The translations under genes and the position numbers were made by a program. Positions 42,624 through 51,466 of a DNA stretch of 64,000 nucleotides are shown piece by piece. Source of the stretch: Hymenobacter gummosus (GTDB lineage: Bacteria > Bacteroidota > Bacteroidia > Cytophagales > Hymenobacteraceae); assembly GCF_003970915.1 (NCBI RefSeq), contig NZ_RXOF01000005.1, forward strand, positions 369,608-433,607, given 5' to 3'. A model generated the notes under the pieces. The model saw only the letters and a program-made list of their open reading frames with translations. It had not been told where the DNA came from and searched no databases. Within the stretch, counting starts at the first letter, position 1; each line of letters starts with the position of its first letter.

Positions 42624-43337
42624 ATGCGCTTTCTCCGCGAACTGCTTCGCCACAACGCCTCCACCCTGCTCTCGATGGGCCTGCTGGTGGCCCTGCCCGT
42701 GCTCGGCAGCTCCACGCTCAGCTGGGTCTTGTACCAGAACCAGACCCTGCTGCAGCACCTCACCGTGGCCCAGACGCTGGTGTACTTCGCCATCATTGCC
42801 TTCACCATGGCCTTTGCCCTCACCCCTACCACCTTCGTGGCACTGGTGACGGGCTTTTACCTGGGCTGGTGGGGCTTTCCCGGCATGGTGCTCAGCTACG
42901 CCCTGGCCGCCATGGTGGGCTACACCGTGGCCTCCTCCCTCGACCACGGCAAGATGCTCAGCTTCCTGCACCACTTCCCCAAGGCCGACGCCGTGATGGA
43001 GGAGCTGAAAAAGGACAGTTGGCAGCTCATCCTGCTCACGCGCATCTCCCCGGTCCTGCCCTTTGCCCTGATGACCTTCGTGCTGGCCGTGATGCGCGTG
43101 GAGAAAAAGCGTTTCCTCTCCGCCTCCGTCATGGGCATGCTCCCGCGCAGCCTGTTTTTCTACTGGCTCGGCACCAAAGCCCAGGACGTGTTCGACCTCA
43201 TCAAGGACCCCGACAGCGGCACCGCCGGCAAGCTGCTCGTCATCGGCCTGATTGTGGTGTCGGTATTCGGCCTGTACTTCCTCTTCAACCGGGCGTTGAA
43301 CCGGGCGCTAAAAAAGTCGCAAAAAAATGTCGGCTGA
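42624..43337 (+). CDS. TVP38/TMEM64 (VTT/DedA-like) membrane protein
   Basis: The 237-residue integral membrane protein has about six hydrophobic segments. The SNARE-associated/VTT signature is FYLGWWGFPGMVLSYALAAM followed by the cytoplasmic segment LLTRISPVLPFALMTFVLAV. VTT/DedA proteins are implicated in lipid scrambling and membrane homeostasis. The ATG is only seven bases from an upstream terminator, so its own promoter is probably inside the preceding gene or absent. Confidence 0.9.
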   Translation: MRFLRELLRHNASTLLSMGLLVALPVLGSSTLSWVLYQNQTLLQHLTVAQTLVYFAIIAFTMAFALTPTTFVALVTGFYLGWWGFPGMVLSYALAAMVGYTVASSLDHGKMLSFLHHFPKADAVMEELKKDSWQLILLTRISPVLPFALMTFVLAVMRVEKKRFLSASVMGMLPRSLFFYWLGTKAQDVFDLIKDPDSGTAGKLLVIGLIVVSVFGLYFLFNRALNRALKKSQKNVG

Positions 43338-43393
43338 CTCTCAGCCGCTTGCCGCTTTTACAAGGCTTTCTTCCCGGAAATATTGACGTAACA

Positions 43394-43426
43394 TTTGCAC
43401 AAGCCAAAAAACGGCCCTTATCTTTG
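43394..43426 (+). promoter_or_regulatory. Promoter of tRNA-Arg (TTTG-N21-TATCTTTG)
   Basis: TTTG at 43394-43397 and TATCTTTG at 43419-43426 form the best complete Bacteroidota -33/-7 promoter in the window, 20 bases upstream of the tRNA. Confidence 0.75.
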
Positions 43427-43446
43427 CACCACCAAAACGGAAAAAC

Positions 43447-43523
43447 GGTCACGTAGCTCAACTGGATAGAGCACCTGGCTACGAACCAGGAGGTTTGGGG
43501 TTCGACTCCCTACGTGACCACCA
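43447..43523 (+). tRNA. tRNA-Arg (anticodon ACG)
   Basis: All four arms fold: acceptor GGTCACG/CGTGACC, D stem GCTC/GAGC, anticodon stem CCTGG/CCAGG around loop CTACGAA (anticodon ACG), and T arm TGGGG-TTCGACT-CCCTA. The discriminator is A and CCA is encoded (43521-43523). It reads CGN Arg codons after A34 deamination to inosine. Confidence 0.97.
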
Positions 43524-43531
43524 CAAATTGC

Positions 43532-43566
43532 AAAAGCCCCGATTCGACTACAGAATCGGGGCTTTT
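43532..43566 (+). terminator. tRNA-Arg terminator
   Basis: AAAAGCCCCGATTC pairs with GAATCGGGGCTTTT around a seven-base loop. Confidence 0.9.
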
Positions 43567-43663
43567 CGCTTATGGTGCGTCCAGCAGCAAGCGTCGTTCC
43601 CTTCGGCAGCTGCTTTGCCACCGAAGGGAACGACGCGGCGAGCCGCCGGGTCACGAACGGTTT

Positions 43664-45703
43664 TTAAATGGTGCGGTGGAAGCGCGCTTTCACCGAGCCT
43701 TCAATCATTTCCAGGGCAAACCAGGCCGAATCGGGGGCGGTGGTGCGCGTTTGCAATTGCTGGATCTGGTTAGCCAGGTTGCTGATGTCCAGCACGCGGT
43801 GGTCTTCGGCGCGCCAAGGCACGGGGTCGACGGTGGGCTGGCCGGTGGTACTGCCCTTGGGGCCGCGCAGGAGCTTGCTGTAGGCGCCTTCGTGGGTGGT
43901 AGAGTCGTCGAGGCCGAAGTGCATGGTTTCGGGCTTGAGCTGCACGTCCAACGTCTGCAGGGGGCCTTCGAACAAACACAGTAGCACGTTTTTGGAGAGC
44001 AGGGCGCGGCGCAACGGTTGCTGCGGGGTGCTTGCGTCATTTCCCGCATGGCCAAGAACGACCAGATCGGGCCAGCCGGCCACGATTTCCGAGCGAATCA
44101 GTACCCCGCTCAGGCCTTTTTCGCGGTAGGGAAAGCGGAAATCGGCGTTGAGGGCCTGTTCGTGCTGCACGTCCTGACCGATGATGCGGCCGAGGCTGGC
44201 CGCTCCGTCGAGCAAGGCGTCCATCCACAGCGCATCGACCTGGAAAAAGCGCAGGGACTCCACTGGCAGTAGGCTTTCGTCGGGCACCAGGTAGCCGAAG
44301 GGCAGGTCGACGAGCAGGCTAATATCGGCAAACCACTTGCTGACGACGGGCGGCACCGGTGGCGGCGCCGTGGCCGGGGCGGCGGTGAGCAGCAGCGGGG
44401 CGGCGTGCAGGGGCTCGTTCTGGAGCACCAGCTGCTGCTGGGCCACGCTGCGCTTCCAGTTGTAGAGGGCTACCGAAAACGCCTTGCTGCTCAGACCCAG
44501 CAGCCGGCCCAGCTCCCAGGCGGCGGCGTACGACACGTCGAGCAGGCCGGTGCTGGGGTGGTAGCGCAGCAGCGCGTCGGCGGCGCGCACGGGCTGGGGG
44601 GCATCGGCCGCGGTGCTGGTGGCCGGAATGAGCGGGCCGTGGTACCAGGACACGAGCTGCTGCCCGTCGCGGAACTGGTGCGCGAGGGGCAGGAAGCCGG
44701 CGCCGAGCAGGTTTTCGGCTACGCCGCGGCCGGGCAGGCGCAGCGTGCCCGGCTGCAGGGCGTGCACCAGCTCCCGGAAAGTCTTGCTTTGCTCCGCGTA
44801 CTTCAGCAAGTCGGCCCGGTAGCTGGCGGGCACCTCGTGGCCCAGCAGCTGACCGACCTGCGTCAGGAAAGCTTCCTGGCCGGTTACTTCGGTGTCCAGC
44901 AGCGGCTGCAGCAGGGCCAAATCGGCGGCGGGCACGGTGGCTTGCAGCTCACTGATGGCCTTTGACGTGAGCATAAACCGGCGCAGGCAGCTGAAGCTCC
45001 AGCTTTTCAGGCTCAGCAGCGCCACCTGGCCGCTGCCTGCGTCGAACTGGCCGCCGGGGTAGCGGCCTTCCAGCGCCACCAGGTGCACGGTGCTGCGCAC
45101 GCCCTTGGCCGGCAGGCGGCTGCCGATGACCACGGCCAGCTCCTCCCCTAGCACGCCTTTTTCGTCCTTGCCGCGGCGCACGTGGGTGAGCAGCTTCAGC
45201 TCGGCGGTGGTGGCGGGCAGTAGGGTTTGGGCCAACCCGTCGTTCAGCGTCAGCACGGTGGCCTGGGCATCGGCCGCTTCGCCGGGCTCGGCCACGAAGC
45301 CGGGCAGCACGCCGGGCAGCTTGTCGAGCGGGTAGGTCTGGGTGGCGAAGTTCTCCCCTTCCTCCAGTAGCACCAGCGCCAGCCAGGGGCTTTCAGGGTC
45401 GGCGGGGTCGGCGTGCCGCTCCCAGGGCGCGGTGCTGCGCCCCAGCACCAGGTGGGGCAGCACGTTGTTGTGGTCGAGCAGGCTGCCCTCGGGCGGAAAC
45501 ACGGCCTGGATGTCGGTGGGCGGGAGCAGCAGCCGCTCCCCGGCCACGGTGAAGCTCAGCGCGGCCCCGAAGGTGTTGCCGGTGCTGCCGCCGATGCCCG
45601 GGCCGGTCAGCGTCTGCTGCACTTCGACGGAGTAGGTGCCGGGCGTGAGGCTGGGCAAATGAAACTGCAGGAATTCGAGCTGGGCGGGGGTATCGTCGGC
45701 CAT
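43664..45703 (-). CDS. 679-residue unknown protein, last gene of the giant-protein cluster
   Basis: No signal peptide or membrane helix is present. The N-terminal part (about 1-60) is beta rich (FLQFHLPSLTPGTYSVEVQQ). It is followed by a characteristic block: TDIQAVFPPEGSLL, VLPHLVLGRSTAPWERHADP and PWLALVLLEEGE. The middle has RYPGGQFDAG and a helical segment. The C-terminal third includes YLVPDESLLPVESLRFFQVD and DALLDGAASLGR. I do not recognise the family, although the PPEG...LPHLVL...PWER block looks conserved enough to define one. It is 41 bases downstream of the DUF6603-like gene, so it is probably in the same operon. A structural or assembly role is a guess. Confidence 0.75.
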   Translation of the reverse strand: MADDTPAQLEFLQFHLPSLTPGTYSVEVQQTLTGPGIGGSTGNTFGAALSFTVAGERLLLPPTDIQAVFPPEGSLLDHNNVLPHLVLGRSTAPWERHADPADPESPWLALVLLEEGENFATQTYPLDKLPGVLPGFVAEPGEAADAQATVLTLNDGLAQTLLPATTAELKLLTHVRRGKDEKGVLGEELAVVIGSRLPAKGVRSTVHLVALEGRYPGGQFDAGSGQVALLSLKSWSFSCLRRFMLTSKAISELQATVPAADLALLQPLLDTEVTGQEAFLTQVGQLLGHEVPASYRADLLKYAEQSKTFRELVHALQPGTLRLPGRGVAENLLGAGFLPLAHQFRDGQQLVSWYHGPLIPATSTAADAPQPVRAADALLRYHPSTGLLDVSYAAAWELGRLLGLSSKAFSVALYNWKRSVAQQQLVLQNEPLHAAPLLLTAAPATAPPPVPPVVSKWFADISLLVDLPFGYLVPDESLLPVESLRFFQVDALWMDALLDGAASLGRIIGQDVQHEQALNADFRFPYREKGLSGVLIRSEIVAGWPDLVVLGHAGNDASTPQQPLRRALLSKNVLLCLFEGPLQTLDVQLKPETMHFGLDDSTTHEGAYSKLLRGPKGSTTGQPTVDPVPWRAEDHRVLDISNLANQIQQLQTRTTAPDSAWFALEMIEGSVKARFHRTI

Positions 45704-45744
45704 AACAGCGGAAATAAGCGGGCGAGAATCAGGAACAAACGGGC

Positions 45745-48700
45745 TTAGCTCAGGGCTTCGGCAAACTGCGGGGCCACTACGAAGGCGTCGGCCAAGGACT
45801 TATCGGGGAAGATGGGCGCGGTGAAGCCCAGCTGCCGCAGCAGCTCCGCGCGCCCGGCCTGCAGCGTTTCGAGGTGCGTGCGCAGGTAGTCGCGGCGGGC
45901 GGTTTCCTGGCTGGGGGCGTTGAATTGCTGCTCGGCCGCGGTGGCGTTGAAGGCGGGCATCGTGCTCCACTGCCAGGCCGGACTGGATATGTCTTCGGGC
46001 TCTAATTCCAGCTCGGCGCGGTCGATAAAGGCCGTTTCGGCGGGCTCCTTGGGCGGGCTGCAGCTGATGGTGAAGCCGCAGGCAGCCCCGTCGATGAGCC
46101 GGGCGCCGTTGATGGCGGGACTCACCGACTGCCCCCACAAGCCCACCGGCACGCCCTTGGTCACCGGTTCGAGCCGCAGGCCCTCGGTCACGTAATCGTT
46201 GCCGCGCTTCACCGTCACGACGGCCTCCGAGCCCACCAGAACGGCCGGCAAGCCCATCGGCCCCACGCCCCAGTTGGTGGCCGCGCCGTTGAGCGACAGG
46301 TCGGCGGTGGTTTGGGCCGCGGTTTGCTGCTTGGCCGATTTCAGGGGCACCAGGGAATTGAAGCCCAGGACCATGTCCTTGGGGTTGACGACCGGGTGGG
46401 CATCGGCGCCGTCGCCGTCCTTTTTCACCAGGCCCCGCTGCACGGCCAGGCTGCACACGGTATTGTGGTCGGGCAGGAACGACTGGCTGAACTCCGGCCA
46501 CGAAATCGGGCTGGGCTGCTGGGAGCTGCTGCTGCCGAAGCGCACGTCGAAGGTGACAATCCAGAGGTGCACGTGGGCCTTGCCGGCGAATTCCGGCCCC
46601 CAGATGTGCAGGTCGGCGCCCACGTCGACGCTGATGTGGTGGGTGCCGAAGAAGTGGTAGGTGTACGACACGCCCATGTCCACGTACATGCTCGCGTCGT
46701 AGTGGTAGGGCTTCCAGGCGATGATGAAGTCGGCGCCGGCGTTAAACCAGGCGCGCAGGCTGCCATCTTCCCACACCGCGCTCAGGTGGGTGCCGGCCAT
46801 GACGGCCGAGGGCACCAGGGCAAAGTACGCGTCGCCCTTGATGCTGAGCTGACTGGTAATAACCCAGTTGAAGCCCAGCTTATCGACCACCGGGAAGTGC
46901 GCGGGCCGCTGGTAGCTGGGGTGGTAGCCGCCCAGCGTCACGGCGAAGTCGTCCTGGTGCGGGCCGGCAAACCAGCAGTAGAACGCGAAGCCGCCGGTGA
47001 GGTGACAGTCGCGCGAGAACAGGAAGGAGGCGCTGGTGAGCTTGGCTTCCACGCCCACAAAGCCGATGGCCGGTACGAAGCTGGCTTTCAGGGCCATCTG
47101 CACCTCGGCCAGCGGCGGCACGGCCCCGCCCGTCTGGGCCGGCAGCACCAGGGTGGAGAGGCCCAGCAAATCCAGCTCGAAATCGGAGCCGAAGCTCACC
47201 ACGAGCAGGGCAAACGAGTCGATGAGCTTGAAGGAAGTGAACTTGATGCCCACGGCCAGGAAATACTCGCCCACGGCCGGCGGAATGTAGCTGTGCAGCT
47301 GCTCCAGCATCGTAGCCAGGCTCGGCTTGGCGGCGCCGGCGCCGCCCGCGGCTAGGCTCACCAGCGGAAACTGCGCCACCTTATCGATGCCGGGCACCTG
47401 CAGGGCGCGGTTGAAGCCGAAGCCGGCGGCCAGCCCGGTCACGAAGAAGAAGGCCGGCCCGCCCAGCGGCACGTCGAGCACGCCGTAGACGAACATGGAC
47501 GGGTGCCCCTCGTAGTTGGCGTAGGCGCCCACGGCCGCGAGGGAAAACTCCTCCGCCTTGATCTGCACCGCCCCGCTGTACTCGGTGTAGGGGTTGCCCT
47601 GGCTGTCGGTGTAGTGCTTCGCCAGGAAGGCCCCGCCGATTTCCACCGGCCCGCTCTTGAACTCAATGCCCAGGCCCTGCAGCCCGAACGACAGCGCGAA
47701 CGGGTGCAGCTGGGCCGAGGCCGACAGGCCCACGAGCGAGACGGTGAGGCCCGCCACCGAGAAGCCCCCGTCGAGCAGAAAAGTGAGCAGGCCGCTTTCG
47801 TACTGCACGCCCACGCGCTGCAGCTGCAGCGGCCCGAACGACTTCTGCAGGTTAAACCAGGTGGCTTTTTCGGCCGGGGCGGGCGTGGTACCGGCGGGCG
47901 GCGCGGGCGCCTTCGTGGGGTCGTCGGCCAGCTGCCCCTGCTTCAGGCCGATGGGCAAGGCCATGGGAATGACCACGGTACCCAGGCTCAGCTCGATTTG
48001 CAGCAGCAGGCCCTTGCTGAAGGCATCGGGCAGCACGATGGCCGCGTCGCCGAGCAGGTCTTTGAGGGCCGTCACGTCGGCCTGCAGGAACTCCTGGGTG
48101 GCAATGCGCGGCTGGAACACCAGGCGCAGCGCCTCGTCCTTGGGAATGTACTGGCCCACCAGCGGCAGGGCCGTCAGGTCGGCCCCAAACTCCATGTCGA
48201 GGCCCAGCAGCCACTTGGCCACGGCGCCTTCGTCAGTGCCCTTCAGGTAGCCGGCAAAGGCGTCCTTGAGGTTGAAGCGCAGGTCCTGGGTTTCGGTGAG
48301 CAGGCTGTCGTCGGCGGGCAGGAGCAGGCGCAGCAGGTCGCTGACGGCCAGCTCCTGCCCGGCGGTATTCTCGTAGTCGCCCCAGAAAATGGTGTCGGTT
48401 CCGCCGGTGCTGAAATCGAGGTCGAACTGCCGGCCGGCCAGCGTCAGGCGGCCTTTGAAGGTCTTCTCGAACTTGCCGTCGACGTGGGTGAGGGCAATGT
48501 CCAGGGTCAGGTCCACCGTGGTCTGGCCCTGCACCGGGAACTGCAGCTCGCAGCTGAAGGTCGAGTCGTTGGTTTTGGTGTCGAGTGTCACCGTCACGTT
48601 GTCCACGGTGAGGCCCGTCAGGGCCGGGGGCAGGTCCTCGCCCACCCCGAAGCGGTCGGCCACGTCCTTCATCAACGTGCCGATGGGAATGGCCTGCCCG

Positions 48701-50202
48701 GTGCCGGTGGCGCCCAGAAACTGCCAGCCCAGCCCGGCCCCGGCGTAGGTGGCCGACAGCAGCACGTCGACGCCGGCCACATTGATGATGCCCGCCAGCA
48801 CGCCCGTCAGCTTCTCGGGGGTGTAGGCCACGCCGAAGCGGATGTCCTCGATGGCCAGCGGCAGGCTGCCCAGGGGCATGTAGCCCTCCACCTCGGCATC
48901 AAAGGCGTAGTTGCCCTTGGCAAACGCGAAGTTGAGCGTGGTCACGTCAATCAGCGGCAGCTCCGCCGTGCTGGGGCCGAGCAGGCTGCCCAGCAGCTCG
49001 CTGAAGTGCAGCAGCGCCTCGTCTTTCAGCCCGCCGTGCACGCTGAACTCGGGGTAAGTGGCCCCGGCTTCGATGACGCCGGCCTGCCCCAGCACGATGT
49101 CACCGCCGAGGCTGGCCCAGGGCAGCTTGGCGCCCAGCGGGTCGTTGAGCCGGAACTGCAGCAGCACGTTGGTCAGGGCAATGTCCTGCTTGGCGGCGCT
49201 CAGGTGCAGCAGCGTCCAGGGCGAGGCGCTGCCGATGTCGAAGCCGATGAGGGCGAGCTTGTTGGGGTTGCTGAAGTCAATATCGAAGAAGAAGCCGCGG
49301 AACTGCAGCACGTCTTCGAGGTGGAAATCGGGCGGAACGACGCTCGGAATGTCCACGGGGAAGTTTTTGGCCAGGGCCACTATCTCGTCGAGGGCGGCGC
49401 TGGCCACGCCCGTCACGTCGGCCTCGAAGCGCAGGCTGCGGCCGAAGTCGTACACGGTGGCCGTCAGCGGCAGGGTGTGCTGCTGGCCCTGGGCCGAGAA
49501 CGGAATGCTGGTGGCGAAGACCACGTAGGGTACGGCGTGCGTCTCCTTGGCCAGGAAGTCGTACGTGATGTTGCTGCCCACCTTGAAGCTGGTGTCCTGC
49601 ACCGCAAAAATCTTCAGGTCCGTCTGGGCAATGACGGGCGAATCCAGCTCCACCTGCTGAATGGCGGTACCATTCTTTGCGCAGCGGAAAAAGCCGGTGA
49701 ACGTCTGGTTGCTCAGCCCCAGCAGCTCGGCCAGCCCGCCCGACAGCTTCTGCAGGTCCAGCGCCGCCGTAAACGTCAGCCCCGCGTCGAGGGCGGCCGA
49801 GGCGAGCTGCAGCACGGACGGCTGGCCGGCCACGAAGGCAAAGTTTTCCAGCACCGTACCCTGCAGCGTGGGGAAGCCCGCGCCGAACGACCAGCCCTCT
49901 GGGGCCGTCACGGTCAGCTGCAGGGCCACGTCGGCGTTGTCGGCGTAGGTGAACTGGGCCGTTACGCCGGCTTTGGCCAGCCAGCCGGCCGTGCCGGTGC
50001 CGCTCACCGTCACCTGCGCCCCGTCGGCGGCGGTGCTTACGGTGACGGGGGCGGCCAGCTGCAGGGGCTGCGCGGGCAGGTAGTCCTGGGCCAGCTGGCT
50101 GACGGCGGCCGACTGCAGCTGCGTCAGATCCAGCGAAAAGGCGCCGGCCTGCTGCGCGTCGGCCAGCAGCTGCTTGAAAGTGGCGAGGGAGAGGCTGCTC
50201 AT
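45745..50202 (-). CDS. Giant leaderless protein, DUF6603-like
   Basis: The 1485-residue protein has no signal peptide. Repeated amphipathic beta-strand segments dominate, with patterns such as LEFDSGPVEIGGAF-type strands (LGIEFKSGPVEIGGAFLA), GAYANYEGHPSMFVYGVLDV and LGGPAFFFVTGLAAGFGFNR. These recall the DUF6603 family of very large bacterial proteins; the call is from memory and moderately sure. Its length and repetitive strands could build a long beta-solenoid or lipid-bridge-like groove, which is inference. Two neighbouring genes encode other large leaderless proteins. A long plus-strand ORF through this gene is a shadow. Confidence 0.7.
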   Translation of the reverse strand: MSSLSLATFKQLLADAQQAGAFSLDLTQLQSAAVSQLAQDYLPAQPLQLAAPVTVSTAADGAQVTVSGTGTAGWLAKAGVTAQFTYADNADVALQLTVTAPEGWSFGAGFPTLQGTVLENFAFVAGQPSVLQLASAALDAGLTFTAALDLQKLSGGLAELLGLSNQTFTGFFRCAKNGTAIQQVELDSPVIAQTDLKIFAVQDTSFKVGSNITYDFLAKETHAVPYVVFATSIPFSAQGQQHTLPLTATVYDFGRSLRFEADVTGVASAALDEIVALAKNFPVDIPSVVPPDFHLEDVLQFRGFFFDIDFSNPNKLALIGFDIGSASPWTLLHLSAAKQDIALTNVLLQFRLNDPLGAKLPWASLGGDIVLGQAGVIEAGATYPEFSVHGGLKDEALLHFSELLGSLLGPSTAELPLIDVTTLNFAFAKGNYAFDAEVEGYMPLGSLPLAIEDIRFGVAYTPEKLTGVLAGIINVAGVDVLLSATYAGAGLGWQFLGATGTGQAIPIGTLMKDVADRFGVGEDLPPALTGLTVDNVTVTLDTKTNDSTFSCELQFPVQGQTTVDLTLDIALTHVDGKFEKTFKGRLTLAGRQFDLDFSTGGTDTIFWGDYENTAGQELAVSDLLRLLLPADDSLLTETQDLRFNLKDAFAGYLKGTDEGAVAKWLLGLDMEFGADLTALPLVGQYIPKDEALRLVFQPRIATQEFLQADVTALKDLLGDAAIVLPDAFSKGLLLQIELSLGTVVIPMALPIGLKQGQLADDPTKAPAPPAGTTPAPAEKATWFNLQKSFGPLQLQRVGVQYESGLLTFLLDGGFSVAGLTVSLVGLSASAQLHPFALSFGLQGLGIEFKSGPVEIGGAFLAKHYTDSQGNPYTEYSGAVQIKAEEFSLAAVGAYANYEGHPSMFVYGVLDVPLGGPAFFFVTGLAAGFGFNRALQVPGIDKVAQFPLVSLAAGGAGAAKPSLATMLEQLHSYIPPAVGEYFLAVGIKFTSFKLIDSFALLVVSFGSDFELDLLGLSTLVLPAQTGGAVPPLAEVQMALKASFVPAIGFVGVEAKLTSASFLFSRDCHLTGGFAFYCWFAGPHQDDFAVTLGGYHPSYQRPAHFPVVDKLGFNWVITSQLSIKGDAYFALVPSAVMAGTHLSAVWEDGSLRAWFNAGADFIIAWKPYHYDASMYVDMGVSYTYHFFGTHHISVDVGADLHIWGPEFAGKAHVHLWIVTFDVRFGSSSSQQPSPISWPEFSQSFLPDHNTVCSLAVQRGLVKKDGDGADAHPVVNPKDMVLGFNSLVPLKSAKQQTAAQTTADLSLNGAATNWGVGPMGLPAVLVGSEAVVTVKRGNDYVTEGLRLEPVTKGVPVGLWGQSVSPAINGARLIDGAACGFTISCSPPKEPAETAFIDRAELELEPEDISSPAWQWSTMPAFNATAAEQQFNAPSQETARRDYLRTHLETLQAGRAELLRQLGFTAPIFPDKSLADAFVVAPQFAEALS

Positions 50203-50233
50203 AGAAACGGGAATAGCAAGGAGGAATAAGCAG

Positions 50234-51466
50234 TTACTGCAGGCTCACGCCGGCGCTGCTGAGCTGGTACACCTGGGTTTTCTGTGAGGTCATGGTCAGC
50301 GGGGAGTTGACGGTTTCGCGGTACAGCCACATGCCGGCTTTCTGCAGCTTGTAGAGGGCAAAGGCCTTGTTGCCCGGGTTGAGCAGGTAGCAGAAGGTTT
50401 TGGAGTCGTTCCAGGCCACTTTCTGGCTGCTGGCCACCCACTTGTTGTACTGCTCATCCACCTCGTCAAAATCGATTAGCTCCCAGTAGTCGATGTCGTG
50501 GTCGGCAATGGTGGCGCCTTTCTTCTCGATGGTTTCCAGCCACCGTTCCAGAATGCTGTAGCGCGGCAGCCGGAAGCTGTGCTCCAGAAAGCCCACGCTG
50601 ACCACGCCGGCCGAGGGGTTGGTTTTCTTCACGAAGTCCCAGCCCGAGGCGTAGGCGCTGCCGTGGTGGGGCACCATAATCAAATCCACGTCGCTGATGG
50701 TGGCCGCGTGGGCATCGAGCAGGAACTTTTCGGTGCTGAGCGTGGCGTCGCCGCACAGCAGCACCTTGCGCGTGCCCATCGTAAACAGCGTAATCAGGCT
50801 GCGGGCGTTGTCCTCGGTGGCCAGGTCTTTCACTTTGCCGTAGCCGCCGGGCACGTTGCCGGCCAGGATGTCAATCGACCAGCTTTGCGCGCCGGTGCCG
50901 CCCGACAGCACGTTCACCTTGTTGCCCGTAATGGACTGCGTGCCGGCCAGCGTACCGAAGTTGCTGGCCTTGGTCCAGCGCTTGAGCACGTTGCCCTTGC
51001 TCTTGGTCGTGTTGCTGGTTACCTCGTACACCGTGGAGGTGTTGAAGTAGTGGCTGTAGACGTTGGTGTTCAGCGCCGCGCCGGTGTAGTGGCCCAGCGG
51101 CGAGGTGTCGGACACGGCGTTGCTGACGTAGATGGTGTCGATGTCGACCTTGCCGCCCGCGGGCTTGGTGAGGACCGTCCCGTCGGGCAGCGTCACGTTG
51201 CCGCTCCACGTCAGGGCCTGGAAGAAGGTCACGACCTGGTTGTGGTGGTCGGCGTCGGGGTGGGTCAGGATCAGGGCGTCAATCTTGTTGCTGCGGGTGC
51301 GCGTCCAGGTGCGCAGCTGCAGGTAGGCCTGAATCCAGTACTTGTCGTTGGCTTCCTTGGCGTTGGTCGAGCCGCAGTCCACCACCACCACCCGTCCGTC
51401 GGGGCACTGCACCAGCGTACAGTCGCCCTGCCCCATTTCCACGAAGATGAACGTAAAGGCGGCCAT
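50234..51466 (-). CDS. Metallo-beta-lactamase-fold hydrolase (ComEC-like)
   Basis: The 410-residue protein has the ComEC/Rec2-like start FVEMGQGDCTLVQCPDG and VVDCG. The metal motif HPDADHH lies at residues 69-75, with LLCGDATL and VPHHGSAYASGWDFV as later ligands. MBL-fold proteins of this group are hydrolases, in some cases nucleases or phosphodiesterases. No transmembrane ComEC domain or signal peptide is present, so it acts in the cytosol or is exported unconventionally. Its ATG shares one base with the upstream stop (TAATG), indicating translational coupling with the S74 protein. Confidence 0.85.
   Translation of the reverse strand: MAAFTFIFVEMGQGDCTLVQCPDGRVVVVDCGSTNAKEANDKYWIQAYLQLRTWTRTRSNKIDALILTHPDADHHNQVVTFFQALTWSGNVTLPDGTVLTKPAGGKVDIDTIYVSNAVSDTSPLGHYTGAALNTNVYSHYFNTSTVYEVTSNTTKSKGNVLKRWTKASNFGTLAGTQSITGNKVNVLSGGTGAQSWSIDILAGNVPGGYGKVKDLATEDNARSLITLFTMGTRKVLLCGDATLSTEKFLLDAHAATISDVDLIMVPHHGSAYASGWDFVKKTNPSAGVVSVGFLEHSFRLPRYSILERWLETIEKKGATIADHDIDYWELIDFDEVDEQYNKWVASSQKVAWNDSKTFCYLLNPGNKAFALYKLQKAGMWLYRETVNSPLTMTSQKTQVYQLSSAGVSLQ

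Noticed and set aside
47503-50229. A 908-codon plus-strand ORF
   Set aside because: It is antisense to the 1485-residue gene, with Gly/Gln/His/Arg-rich shadow composition and no domain.
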